Shown here in pieces: positions 34,267 through 45,979 of a stretch of 64,000 bases of DNA. The stretch is from Sequoia sempervirens. Taxonomy: Eukaryota > Streptophyta > Pinopsida > Cupressales > Cupressaceae. The translations under genes and the position numbers were made by a program. The first letter of the stretch is position 1, and every line of letters starts with the position of its first letter. A model generated the notes under the pieces. That model saw only the letters and a list, made by a program, of their open reading frames with translations. It had not been told where the DNA came from and did no database searches. The stretch is from positions 492,522,571 to 492,586,570 of the forward strand of contig VDFB02270651.1 in the NCBI GenBank assembly GCA_007258455.2, read 5' to 3'.

Positions 34267-34622
34267 CTATCAAAATCACAACAATATGCTCTAAAATTCA
34301 TCTAATATCTTTAATTTTTACATTATTCATTATACAAGTGTGCTAAAGTCATTTAGTGTGATTTTCTAAAGGTCCTCGAAACTTTAGAACCATTTTGGGA
34401 CACTTTGCAGAGAAATGGGACACTTCGTGAAGAAATGGGACACTTTGTATGAAACGGGACACCTTGCAAACAAAAGGGACACTTCACGAACAAATGGGAC
34501 ACTTTGCAAGAATGTGGAAACTTTGCGAACTTTTTTCCAAGATCCTAAATTAACCTTTAAATACATTAAAAATCATTAAATCATTACAAAATCACTAAGA
34601 AAAAGTTGTAGAATTGACTCAC
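34267..34622 (-). other. Candidate intron of the antisense PMD gene
   Basis: Minus-strand donor 'GAG|gtgagt' at 34622 and acceptor 'ttttgatag' at 34267 bound 356 bases. The upstream coding-like piece (34703-34623, 'MLSRQGYTPSRLDEL') would be exon 1, though it has a stop and does not keep phase cleanly. The intron contains the minisatellite at 34388-34520. Confidence 0.4.
34388..34520. repeat. Minisatellite, unit about 20 bp
   Basis: About six to seven copies of 'gggacactttgc' plus a variable 'gaagaaat', 'aaacaaaa' or 'gaacaaat' spacer, period 19-21 bases. Confidence 0.85.
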
Positions 34623-34703
34623 CTCATGGTACAACTCACCACGTCCCACCTGCTCTCAAAGCTCATCCAGTCGTGAAGGCGTGTAACCCTGTCTACTCAA
34701 CAT

Positions 34704-35297
34704 CTTCTCATCTCACTCGCCACTCTCAAGCTATAAGAAGGTAAAATGAAATAGTAAGTGGGAAATTACTCTTCTCTACCTCTTTTAACCTATTTTCATC
34801 CCTTTTACTCTTATGCATTAAAATAGGGTTATTTTCTTTCTTAAGAGTTCATAAAGTACTTTTTCTTCAAAACAACATAATTGGAGCTAGCGAACTCCGT
34901 TTTGACACCGTTTGATGCATTGGAATTGTGATTTCGTACCCAACATCATATATTATCTATCGTTATGTGGCATGGTACTTGGAAATGCCCTGTGGTATGA
35001 TGTTCCTTATTTGATGTGGCTAGATTGCTACCTTGATTCCACCTTCATAAATAAAGTGGAATCAAGGGGGGGCATACATCTACCATCAAATTTGATTTCT
35101 AGAAGTTAGATAAAAGGATTTTTGGAAAATTAACAAATTTATGTTACAGGATGCGGTTCCTAATGTTGTGGTTTTGTAGATAACTACACTGGGGGCTTCA
35201 TTCTCCCACCTTTTGAATGAGTATCATTTTATCCAATAAAGTGTACTGTTTAGAGTCCTTTAGCTTACATATGCACGTAAAGTAATATGGGCCCACT
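34704..35297. other. 3' untranslated part of the Ty3 element
   Basis: No gene is visible between the antisense gene start and the polypurine tract. The sequence includes a local inverted pair ('ttgattccaccttc' / 'gtggaatcaa', near 35033-35065). Confidence 0.4.
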
Positions 35298-35309
35298 AAA
35301 GTGGGGGCT
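35298..35309 (+). promoter_or_regulatory. Polypurine tract of the Ty3 element
   Basis: 'aaagtgggggct' lies just upstream of the LTR start TGTGGTGTAG. This is the usual place of the plus-strand primer in LTR elements. Confidence 0.65.
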
Positions 35310-35312
35310 AAA

Positions 35313-36913
35313 TGTGGTGTAGAAAATTGGACACTCTTGAGAAAAGAGACAATTTTATGCTTAATTTGGACCTACTTCTGAGTACCATCATTCTTCAAAA
35401 CAACATTTATAGGCCCCTAAGACCCATTATTTTTAATCTAGAGGCCCATTTCACTTAAAAATCATATAAATCCCAACAAACAACACTTAATTCATTCATA
35501 TCTTGAAAACCCACCTCCAAAAACCACTAGTGGGACTCATTCACCACCTTAGGAAAATGAGTCCCCTCTAGTGGGACCCATTCACCAAGGGTGGCGAATG
35601 AGTCCCTTTTGGGGAAAAACTCAATTTTAAGCAAGAATTTCACCAATTTAATTCAATTTTTTAGTGGATGTTGCCCTCTTAGGTCTAAATAATGGAAAAA
35701 TTAGGTATTGAGGCCTATAAATACACATTTTAGGTCATTTTTCACATCTCTTAGTCATTTTTACAAAGAAATTTCAAAAGTTAAGAATTGAGAATCTTCC
35801 ACAAGAAGTTTCATTAGCATTTCTTTAGCAAAGTTAAAGCTTGCAGGCAACAAACTAGGGTTTTTCCAGGTCTTCAGGCTCACTTCTTATTTGAGATTCA
35901 ACATTGCAAAGAATTTATGATGGATGCCTATGGAGAATCATGGAGAAATATAGGTTGAGGAGGTGCAACTAGCCATCAAATCACACCTGACTTGTTTTCA
36001 AAGTGATTCCATCTTCCATTTTCTCTCTATTTTCAAAGTTAAGGTTTACATAACATTTGTATGCCATTTACATTCATTTGAGATGTTGTAGGGTTTCTAG
36101 GATTGAATTCTTGCATCATTCAATTCGCATTCACTCATCTTACTCTAGCACGTTAGAATAGGGTTTTACTTTACTTCATATTTTCCTAGTCTTAGACACA
36201 CTTAAGGCTAGGGTTTTATGCAAATTTTATCCATTCAAGGTTTAATTACCAAATTAGGGGTTTGACCAAGGTAAACCCCACATTAGACAACCAATTTAAA
36301 GTTGTTTTGTTTCGAGATTCAGATCTGGGTTTCCATCAAGAAGTGTTTTGCAGGTGACAAGGTGCAGGACTGAAACTTGAATTTGCAAAAAACAAAAAAG
36401 GATTGATTCACCATGGATGGAAAAGGAGTCCCACTAGAGGTTCCTAATAGAGCTAAATGCATATTCCAATACCCATTTGGTAGAAACTAGATTCTAGGCA
36501 AAAATCCATGACCTGGGACTGATTCACCTAGGGTGGCAAATGAGTCCTAGTCAATAAAAAAGTCAACATTTCTAGATTTTCAGAGTAGTTTCAAGTCCCC
36601 ATCAGGCTTACAGGTGCACACATTCTAAGTTACAACTTTTTGTTTGGTTCTATTTGCATTTTTGTTCATCTTTTTAAGCCTTTTCCAAACATCACTATGT
36701 TTTCAAACACTTCATTTTTTTTAGGTTTTGCATACATAATCAATCAATTTCATCAATTTTTTGCATCTAAATAATTGCATTTAGGCATAATTCCATCATA
36801 CATACATTATTTTGAGTGAACCACCTTAGTTTTGGGGCCTATCTCTCTCCTTTTAGGTGAAAAACCCTAAGAGGGCAAGAGAAGTTCTTAGCCACCCAAA
36901 AATCTTTGGTTCA
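35313..36913 (+). repeat. Ty3-type LTR, 3' copy (about 1.6 kb)
   Basis: It starts TGTGGTGTAGAAAA (or TGTAGAAAA at 35318) after a polypurine tract and ends near 'ttggttca' at 36913. The part from 35728 matches 1-1173. It contains several quasi-palindromes of the type 'gggactcattcacca' ... 'ggcgaatgagtccc' (35529-35606, 36513-36549). The LTR divergence is visible throughout (many substitutions and small indels), so the element is old. Orientation agrees with the pol frame at 1-7 kb. Confidence 0.75.
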
Positions 36914-38184
36914 TCTTGAAAGAAAAATAATGCCTTTCTTGTGATGTATCAATAATCATAGTTCTTTCCATTGAACTAATGAATCTATGGGTTTTTCAAG
37001 CTTGTTCTTGGAGTTTCCATTGTTGACTGTAATAATTTATGTTGGTTAAACCTTAGGTCTTTGAAAACCTTTCTTTAAGAATCTTAAACTCTGATAAATT
37101 TCATCTATTTGGACCTTAGGATTTGATACCACGTGAAGGAAGAGGAAGAGGAGTAGTGAAATAAAATAGAATAGATAATATAAAATAAACATAGAGATAG
37201 GATAAAATTATTTCTAACTTCATATATAATTTAAAACATAAAATAATGTTATCATAAAACAAATATAGAGTTGTTGCTCTTTCTTTTACACTAAAAAATA
37301 AAGCAGAAGTTACTTCTAACTATTTCTACAATAATATTAGCTGATTTTCCCTTCTCTTTTTGTTTTCTTACATACAAAAGACTATTTGAGTCTACATAAA
37401 TGCCCAACAAGGAGGGAAAACAAAAAAAACAATTACATTTGATTATGCTACATGGGAAAATCTTACCAAGAATATTATGCATTTAAATTTTGATTTAAAT
37501 TTGTTGTGCACATGAGAGTTGAAAGTTGAAATGGAATAAGTTGGATAAAAATAAATTTCACACGTATAAGTATATTTAGAAGATATATTGGGTGCAGGAA
37601 GAAAGAAGAGTCTATGATGCAGTTAATGAGGGTAGTTGGGATTAATTTCCAACAACCTTTTGGAAAGTTTATTTGATAATTTGGGATAGAATTTTAAGCC
37701 TAGATCTTGAATATCTTGTCTTGGGAAAACATACAAAGCAAATGCTCTACACCAATCTCCTCATGGTAGAAGCTTTTTATTATAAAACTCAATCCATTCA
37801 TTTGGTTGGTTGTGTGTGGGATATTGCAAGAAATTTGCACAGGATCTAAATTAAAATTAATAAAAGTGTAGAATGAGGTGTTCATGAAAGATTCAAATTT
37901 TAATATGTGTAACGAGCATATTCATTAGAGGGAGTTTGGGGTGCATTCCAAAAAAACATGAAGTTATAGTTATTTGAAACTATTCTTTTCCTTTAAGGAT
38001 TTTATTTTATATTTTAACATTTGACGAGTGGTTTTCACGAAGATTTATGTACTCCTAGGTTCTTTTTTTTTCACATCATTAAAACAAAGTAATCTTAGAA
38101 ATATATTTGGAATATTTAATTTTTATTTTATGATTTTGTTATCTATTTTTTTAAGATGTGGGGAGTATAAGGAAGCTAAGGTAG
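36914..38184. other. Unannotated AT-rich flank
   Basis: I see no gene or element. Short open frames on the minus strand (37291-37482, 37700-37885) have no recognisable features. Confidence 0.35.
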
Positions 38185-38783
38185 TGGAATAATTTCCTAC
38201 ACTAATCTTGAGAGGATAATAATGCAAAAATTTTACACATCTTTAATAGTTACAGGAACATAAACATAAATAGACATAAATATCTTGCATACCAAACTAC
38301 AGTGATTTACGTGGGGAAAATTCTTTTGGGAGAAAAACCCCACACTCCAAAAATTGTTCAAAATATTTTTTAGAAATCACAAATATTACAATATACTTGC
38401 ATAGCAAGCTTCTCACAGGAGTATCATCAACCAAAGATCCAGAGACAACATCACCACTATCAGACTCTCAAAATACATCACAATACACATTCGTAATACA
38501 ATGCCCTCATAAAATAGGGTTTCCTTCTAGGGAAAGTCAAGCTAATAAAATATTGACCATTAGATATGAGACATAATGTTGAATGGTCCAAATTTATAAT
38601 AATAAAATATAAATAAATTTTTCCTTTAAGGGGCATTTCCCCTGAGCCCCCATTGAGGCATGCTGCCCCTAAACCCCTCGAAGCGGGGACCCCCCTGCAC
38701 CCCCCATCTTCATCAAATGAACAATACATTATGAATCAAGAGTAACTTATGTAATTGCAAGGTTGAGATACATTTTCCCAACA
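38185..38783 (-). mobile_element. Probable solo LTR (Copia-like), minus strand
   Basis: Read on the minus strand the segment starts TGTTGGGAAAATG and ends GGAAATTATTCCA, the TG...CA form common for plant Copia LTRs. The flanking 5-mers are GGTAG (38180-38184) and AGTAG (38784-38788), an imperfect target duplication. It contains a G/C-rich patch (38630-38705, 'cccctgagcccccat') unlike its surroundings. No internal element region or partner LTR is seen on either side, hence solo. The boundaries are my inference. Confidence 0.5.
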
Positions 38784-39812
38784 AGTAGCAGTTATTGCAA
38801 TCTATTTTGTGAGGGGTTGTTTTCATTCTCTGATAGTAAATATACGTTTCTTTTTGTAGGAGTTGAAAAGTATTGCACAACAATCATTTTTTTATTTTCA
38901 ATTTTTAAATCATTTATAGTTTCTAAAGAATTTTTGAAAAAAAAGAGTAGTGTATGTTTTTTTGTTAATTGGAAAGATCCAATAAAGAAAGGATAGTTGT
39001 GCTACCATTTGTAGTTTTATTTGCATATCGTGGTTTGGATTGGAGTTTGAGGCTCAAATAATGTCTTATGCCATAATAAAATGAATCATGGTGGCAAGTG
39101 GAGCTTTGATATTTTCCTATGAAATTGAAATTTATGATAAGCTAGATTGACCATTTTTACATGGAGTTTGTACTTAATTTTTTGCTAATTTCATCATATT
39201 TTCTTTAAAATGGAAAGATTTCCATCAATGGTATATTTTGGGAAAACTATTTAAATATCTTCAAAAGATCCCATAAGACCTTGAATCCTATTAATTTGAT
39301 GGAAGTATTGGCCATGCTTGTCTTTGAATGGGGAGGCAATTTTTTAATTTAATGTGTAGACAAAATGACATCTATGAACAATATATTGGAGATTTTTTTC
39401 CCATTTTGTATCACAAAAAGAGAAAAGTCTACGACCAAGACAATGACTAATACAAACATGACAATTAATGTGTTCAAATATTTAATTCATCTTTTTATTT
39501 GGCTAGTCTAATAATAATTTTCTTTGCATATGGACAACAAAAAATATTAGTTGAAATTGGCCATGCTTATTGTAGGTTTATGTTATTTAGTGGGAGTGGT
39601 GTTTAATGAGGAAGCTCAAAATCTTAGCATGCTTTTTGTTGGCATACTTATGCTAGGATGTGGATTAAGATTTATTAAATTTCATGTAGCCATTGCTAAA
39701 AATTATAATGGGAAAATTTTAATTATCTTTAAAAATATTATTTGATTTCATATAATTTAAATGAAAATCTTCTATTTTTTGAGTTTAATTTTTTTAGAAC
39801 TTAGAATATGTT
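38784..39812. other. Unannotated AT-rich sequence
   Basis: No recognisable gene. The open frame at 39551-39745 (a hydrophobic 64-residue peptide) has no supporting features. Confidence 0.35.
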
Positions 39813-42800
39813 TATAAATTTTTAATGGTTGTTTCACCTTTTCACTAGAATCATCTTGTTAAGGAATTGGATGATTTTTTAAAAAACTATGGATGTTGGG
39901 TTGCATTGTGACATGGAATTAAAATTACACCTAAAATAACACCAAAATCATCACAAGAACATGCAAATCTTGGATATGATTAATTTTTTTTGGTGTAGAT
40001 CAAGAAAAAAATTATCCTTGTTATTATTAAATTTGATGTGTAGGTGGCTATATGAGTGATTATCTAATTAAATGCATTCCTATGGAGGTCCCCTTTGAAT
40101 TCTTGGGCAAAGTTAGTGGTGTAGTAGCCATTATTGCATTCCTAGCTAGTATGAAGGAGAATAGGTCAATACTTTTGTTATTTAGGTCAATGATGACACT
40201 CCATCATAAAGGTATCATATTATGTTAGGATTTTATTAAAAGATTCACTAGATTTTATTCTCTGATGTAGGGGTTTTCATCAAATATTCAAGAATACATT
40301 CATATGTGATGTACTTAATATTGAGAACCAAAAATTATCATGTTATTGGCCAAAGATTGTTGGTGTCACGGTGCAATACTTAAACCCTTAATGTAGTTAT
40401 TTATTATATTTTTTAGTCACCAAATGTATGTATTAATGATTTGCAAATTAATTTCTATGAAAACTTCAAATAATTCTAAATTTGGGTTTAGAATGAGTTT
40501 TCTGCAAATCACTTCAAATATTTTTAGCATTATAATTTCCCTAGTTTGCATAGCTATTGCAAGCACATAGAACATCGATCTAAATGCAAGGTTCATTTAA
40601 ATTATTTCTAAATCATATCACACATTCTTTTGTGATGCATCTAAACATAAAATATAAATTATTTGATAGCCAACAAGCGAGGCACAAATTTGGTGTATGA
40701 AACTCTCTACTTTGGATAGTCAAGGGGATTGATTTTCACTTATATATTGTTATATATTTGTATTCCTTATACCCTCCCCATTTCTCACTAAATCCAATAC
40801 ATTCACCATGTATTAGCCATTAATCTACCCCTTTTCACACACCTTTTCATAAATTCACTCGATGCTTTGAGATTATTATTTTTATCCTAATGTTTGATAT
40901 TGATGGAATGGGATTAACTTAGTTCAATCTTGAGGAGTACAAAATGAAACTCATAATTGTTCATATTTTCAACTTCAAATTCTAATTTTCCATCCCTTTT
41001 TTCATAACCATTCTGAAATGACTTTGTACAACTCTATGTGATATTGTTATGTTTTTCTATTTAAGGACATTTAATGTTTGATAAAGTATCAAATCATATA
41101 GGTTACCTATATTCTTGCATATTTTGTCTTCAAATATTCACTCAAATTTGTAAAGATATTCTTCTACTCTAGGAGAACTTGAATCTAGCTATCTAATAGA
41201 TTAATAAATGGTGTTCATAAACATCATAGTCCTTACAAGCTCATTAGGTATTACAAATCAAGGCATAGGATGGCTAGAATTCTTATTTTCAACATGTTAG
41301 ATTGGTGTGGGATAGTTTGAATTCCCAACAATCAAAGTCAAACTAATAGCTCTTGAGTGTGAACCATATTTTCTATGTCTACATATCCAGTATAGTAAAA
41401 TTATCATTATGATGGAAATAAAGTTTAGAATTGAGGAAAACCAATTATGCACATCATCCTTTTTCCTTCATATGTCATAAGTTTTATAGGTAAGTACTCT
41501 TATTTATTGTATTTATATTTTAAATTTTCATTTGTGGTTATCTATCCAACTCTAAATTAATTCATTTATTATGCTTTATAGATTGCATTAGATTAATTAA
41601 ATTAGATTAAACTAAGTAGTGCACATTTTATCATTACAAGAGGAAAGAAGATCTTTTATGTGTAGCATTAATCAAAAACTTCAAAACCATTAGTGCATAC
41701 TATATCAACATTCCTCATTATGCACAAAGTATACATTTGGACTGCCACATGGTTTAAATAGTTTCTTTTAAGTAATTAGTCTTCTTACAAAACAATTTTA
41801 TGTTTATTTGTATATTCTAAAATAATTAAAAATTACCTTAAATCATGAACGTCTATTAGCATGCCAATTTAATATTGAATGTGATTCCTAATTTAAATTT
41901 ACAAAAATAAGTTATTTATTGCAACTTTCAAATTATGTTGATTTATTAGGATTTAGTTGTGTAATTTTTTAATCAAACTCATTGACCTATATTTCACGAG
42001 GGATGGTTCACATGAACATATCTCTTATGCTAATGAATAGTCAACTTATCACTCAATGCATCTAGGTGATACTCAAAGGGGTGAATCATTAGGACTTCCC
42101 AAGAGGTCACCTATCCCAACACTACTCCAACTTAGGCACACTTGACTATGGAGTTTTTCCCATATGCAAGGGTTCAAAAGGAATGATTATAAGACACTGT
42201 CACACTTGTCAAAGGTTTTTCAAATGAGGAAAGATCCATGATTAACTGTGCTTGAGTAAGAGTGGTACTCAAATAAATGACCTATTAGAAAGTCTTGATG
42301 CTTCATCCTTATGACCATCACCTACATACAATAAGTACTAAACAAAGTATTTGTACTTATGAAAAATTCATACGAACCATTAGTATTTCTTTTTTATGGA
42401 AACAATCAGGTTACATAGATGTAGACATCTCTACCTTTATATAGCAAATTACAACAGTATGAGTAAGCATACATCTAAACTAGAAATCTTCCTTTGGCTA
42501 AACCACCACTTGCACAGGATCCTATCCATCAAAGTCACCCAAGTTTGAACCTATTCAAATGCAACTCTAGGAGTTTGAACTTTAATAGATGATTTTTTAA
42601 TCACATACCACCATCCACCAATTGAACTTCAACCCTTTGACATAAATCACTACCATTAAAATATGAATCAATTTTAAAAAAATACTATTAAATTCTAATT
42701 AAATAAGATAAGATAATGCTAATTGATTGTTTTGATTGCAAGATGACCACGGGCCAAACTAAGAGTAATACAACGTTTGGAAATATAAAAAAAAAAATTA

Positions 42801-43482
42801 TAAAAAAAACAACTTTTTCCTTGGAAATGATCCAGAGTATATCCTTAAAGTAGATACGGATTATATACAAGACACTTATCCTTAAAGTAGATACGGATTA
42901 TATACAAGACAAATAGGAGATCCATAAAAAAATTAAGATGGTATAAGAATTTTAATGGCAGTTCTACTAATTGATCGTGAACAGCTGGGACGGTCGCAGT
43001 GCAAGACAAGATAAAGTAGAAAAAACAAAATATCTACTAAAGAAGTAGTAAAGGGTCATCTAAGCAGATATACTGGTGCTGTGTATGACAAGGTGAGCTT
43101 GGTATATCAGAATCAGCGCCTAATTTTGATGGTTGTAGCGTTGCATTTAATTATTTTTTTATTAAAAAATATAATTAACTTTATTAAAAGATTGTATATG
43201 AAATAAGATATTTTAGATAAATTGTTAAAATTCATATTAAGATTATATTAATATATATTTAATTTATATACAAATTTATTTATATTAAGGCAATGGAATA
43301 GATAAACATCATCAAAAAAATATTTGGTAGATAGGATTAATATTCTTAAATCGTGGTTTAAAAACACATGTAATCTTAAAAGAATGATAAATCAGATTTA
43401 ATATATGAGTGATCTCAGAACTATGTTTCCTAACTTTTGGTCAAAGTGAAACATGGAAATAAAAAATTTTAATCAATTTTTT
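39813..43482. repeat. Copy A of a 3.67-kb near-identical pair
   Basis: It aligns with 60331-64000 at a constant offset of 20518. Single-base differences are scattered, for example 'gaatcatc'/'gaataatc' near 39852, 'gggcaaag'/'gggcgaag' near 40105, 'attgcatt'/'attgtatt', 'cttttgtgatg'/'cttttttgatg' and 'agttttatagg'/'agttgtatagg'. The sequence itself is AT-rich with no recognisable gene. A 36-bp tandem duplication lies at 42839-42913. Because copy B starts exactly at a scaffold gap, this looks like the two haplotypes of one locus. Confidence 0.85.
42839..42913. repeat. 36-bp tandem duplication
   Basis: 'ttaaagtagatacggattat' plus 'atacaagacac' occurs twice in succession, and again in the allelic copy near 63357-63430. 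Confidence 0.9.
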
Positions 43483-44012
43483 TCTTTCTATGATGCATAA
43501 CAACTAAGCTATTAACAATTTGAAGATAATGTAAACTAATAATTTATAAAAAAATTATATTCTAAATGTATGTTTTTACTAAATTTTCAGTTAATATTTT
43601 CTTTAAGTTAAATTTATTCCACATTCCATAAATTTTCAATTAAAAAACATAAAATTAAAAATTCTAAAATATAGATTTGTAACACCATTATTTAGTGTGT
43701 AGATATCTTCTCATAATTTTTTGTTGCATATTTGATTTTTATTGAATTTTAAAGTGAGATTAATTATAATTTAAGAATAGGTTTATTGTATATTGTATAA
43801 CTTTATTTTTTTGCATATATTTAATTTTTTTTTTTTAAGTTGAAACAACGACATTAATTACGCCGAAGGCGTCCCATGCTTAGTATTTGGGAGGGCTTTT
43901 TGCGTCCGACAGTTTAGAATCGTGCACAGGCAATCGCCTGCGACCAAATGCATTTGAGCGGTTGAATGTCTCTCCCTGGATGGCACAGAGGTTATTGCAG
44001 AAGACGAAAATA
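43483..44012. other. Unannotated AT-rich sequence with a GC-richer end
   Basis: AT-rich to about 43850, then a more balanced, CpG-containing stretch ('attacgccgaaggcgtccc', 'gcaatcgcctgcgacc') that leads into the gene-fragment cluster. No gene recognised. Confidence 0.35.
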
Positions 44013-44013
44013 T

Positions 44014-44292
44014 CTATAGAGCAGTTATTGCAGAGTCGGCCTCCTTGACAACACGATAGAATGCCCCTTTCGGCATGTCACTCAGAGCAGTTATTGCAGA
44101 GTCTGCCTCCTTGACAGCACGATAGAGCTTTCCTGTGTTCAATGTCGCATTAACTCCTTTCAAAATATCTGCCCTCTTAATATATGTGTTAGTTTGGTTT
44201 GCTGAGCTTTTGGGAGCCCTTTTCATGTCACACGGTACAGATTCGTTGAGAGGCACTTGACTACGATGAAATGCATCCCAATGGTTCATCAC
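44014..44292 (-). pseudogene. Unrecognised coding-like fragment with 66-bp internal repeat
   Basis: The minus-strand frame encodes 'MMNHWDAFHRSQVPLNESVP', then near its end two copies of 'YRAVKEADSAITAL' / 'YRVVKEADSAITAL' separated by 'SDMPKGAF'. The underlying DNA repeat has a 66-bp offset, and the start of a further copy lies at 43991. The repeats look helical. I suspect the N-terminal region of a PPR-type protein because PPR pieces are nearby, but no PPR motif is clear, so function is not assigned. Confidence 0.3.
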
Positions 44293-44497
44293 TTTTCCCG
44301 GCTATTTTCTCCGCTCCTCCAAACTCTGACTTGCTGGTATTGACCTTTCACTTCTCCACTTGTGGTGAGATGGTTGAGCATTTAGTTAGGGTTTATTAAA
44401 TATCTGCCATGACACCATCAAAGCATTTGAATTCTGTGTTTCTAGCACTTGTTGGAAGGGATTTTACTTTGCAAGTTTCTAGCGCTTGTTGAAAGGG

Positions 44498-44720
44498 AAG
44501 TCGACATGAGGGAAGCCCCCTCGCAAGTAGCTAGCAACCAAGGTAGCAAGAAAGAGTGCCCTTGATCTGTAAATACCAGAGCTCAATCGTGTCGGTGTTG
44601 CAAGAGGTAGCAGAGGCGTACCTAGTGGGGCTCTTTGAGGACACAAACTTGTGTGCCATCCACGCCAAGAGAGTTACCATCATGCCTAAGGATATACAGC
44701 TCGCTCGCCGTGTTAGGGAA
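44498..44720 (+). pseudogene. Histone H3 pseudogene with large internal deletion
   Basis: Codons from 44498 correspond to H3 residues Lys9 to about Ala29: 'KST' stop 'GKPPRK' stop '[10 protein letters not shown]'. The stops are TGA for Gly12 and TAG for Gln19. After a frame change, 44562-44717 encodes the H3 C-terminal half: '[20 protein letters not shown]', '[20 protein letters not shown]', 'QLARRVR', equal to about Leu82-Arg131. About 52 codons (residues 30-81) are missing, and the last four residues are replaced by unrelated sequence. H3 is a nucleosome core protein; this copy cannot be functional. The remaining part is highly conserved, so the break may be fairly recent. Confidence 0.9.
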
Positions 44721-44852
44721 CTCTGCCCATTTTTTCTCATTGGCATTGTTGAGAGCACGACACAAGTTGTGCATAATCTTGAGGTAAGTCACTTGCATAA
44801 TTAGAAAGCATATGTGGAAATAGGGTATGAACATCGTTGAGAGTTTTGGAAC

Positions 44853-44945
44853 AGGGTATGAACATTGATCAAAGCATATTAGAAAGCAAATTTTTGTTAG
44901 ATGTTGTAGTTGCAAATGCCCTGGTAGAAGCGTATGAAAATCTTA
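44853..44945 (+). pseudogene. PPR gene fragment
   Basis: The + strand reads 'NIDQSILESKFLLDVVVANA' followed by 'LVEAYENL'. This resembles the recurrent plant PPR (DYW/E class) segment with H-x-x-I-x-E-S-x-F, then V-V-x-x-A-L-V-D-M-Y. Only about one repeat is left. A short direct repeat 'agggtatgaacat' (44822 and 44852) lies at its left edge. Confidence 0.55.
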
Positions 44946-45125
44946 AGGCTCTCAAGGAGCTCAAGTTGTGTAAAATACCGCCACGCCCTTCTGCTTTCTC
45001 ACTCTCTACGGAGATTTCGTACCTCAGATCGCTCACATGCCTTTCAGTTTGTCACTTCTCCGTCTTGTAAGTGTTATTTATTTACCTTATTTATGCAAAC
45101 AGACCAGTTTTGGGTTTCTGTTTGA

Positions 45126-45970
45126 AGTTTCCAAAAGTTTTTCCTCTTGCTTTTAGTAGTTATCAGGAATATTAGTTTATTACATTCCACCTATATTGTA
45201 GAAAAATCTACAAAAAGAAATGGATTGATTTTCCAATATTCCAACCATTGAAGTCATGTATGAAACCACTATGTAAGAGAACATGGATCTTGTAATATTT
45301 ATATAGGTTGAAACCTCCGACTAGTCCCTGTTTTAATACTCCAAATCTTACTTCAGAAGGAAAACACATATTTAGGATGTGTTGGAATAGCTTCCAGGGA
45401 CTAGTTTTAGTTTTTGTCTAAATCATTTGCGGAAGTTTTTCCTCCTGTTTTTGGTAGTTATCAAAAATATTATTTTCAAAAAATCCACCTATAAAGTTGT
45501 AATATTTGAAGATAGAAGCATATTGATTCTCCAATGGTCCAGCCTTTGAAGAAGTCATGTATGAAACCAATGTAAGAAAAAGTGGATATGTAACATTCAT
45601 GCAGGTACTCCAGACTACCGGATGAAAACATTAATTCATGGTCACAAATACCACAAAGACTCTAATATGTCTCATCTTGTGATATTTTTCTGGGTGTAGA
45701 TTGACAACTAAATAAATAAAAAAGCCTTGTTGTGCAGTTTAATAGTTTAGAAAGACACTACCAAAGTTTTAACCATATTCAAAGCCCTCTGATATTGTCA
45801 AAACGTCTAGGAATACTAAACCAGATACACTTTCTATGCAGCCAGAAAAAAGGCCACTTAAAAACCCACCAAAAGCTTTTTGATGTTACATGTGAAGGCC
45901 AGGAATGATGCTGGAAGTTCCCAGATGGAAAGCATGTGTGATGCTGTAAGGACGCATTGCAGGTACTTTT
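45126..45970. other. Unannotated sequence
   Basis: Two related stretches (about 45130-45300 and 45415-45600) share phrases such as 'tttttcctc', 'agtagttatca', 'ccacctata' and 'gaagtcatgtatgaaacca'. This indicates an old local duplication of about 290 bases. No gene recognised. Confidence 0.45.
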
Positions 45971-45979
45971 TCTCACCAA

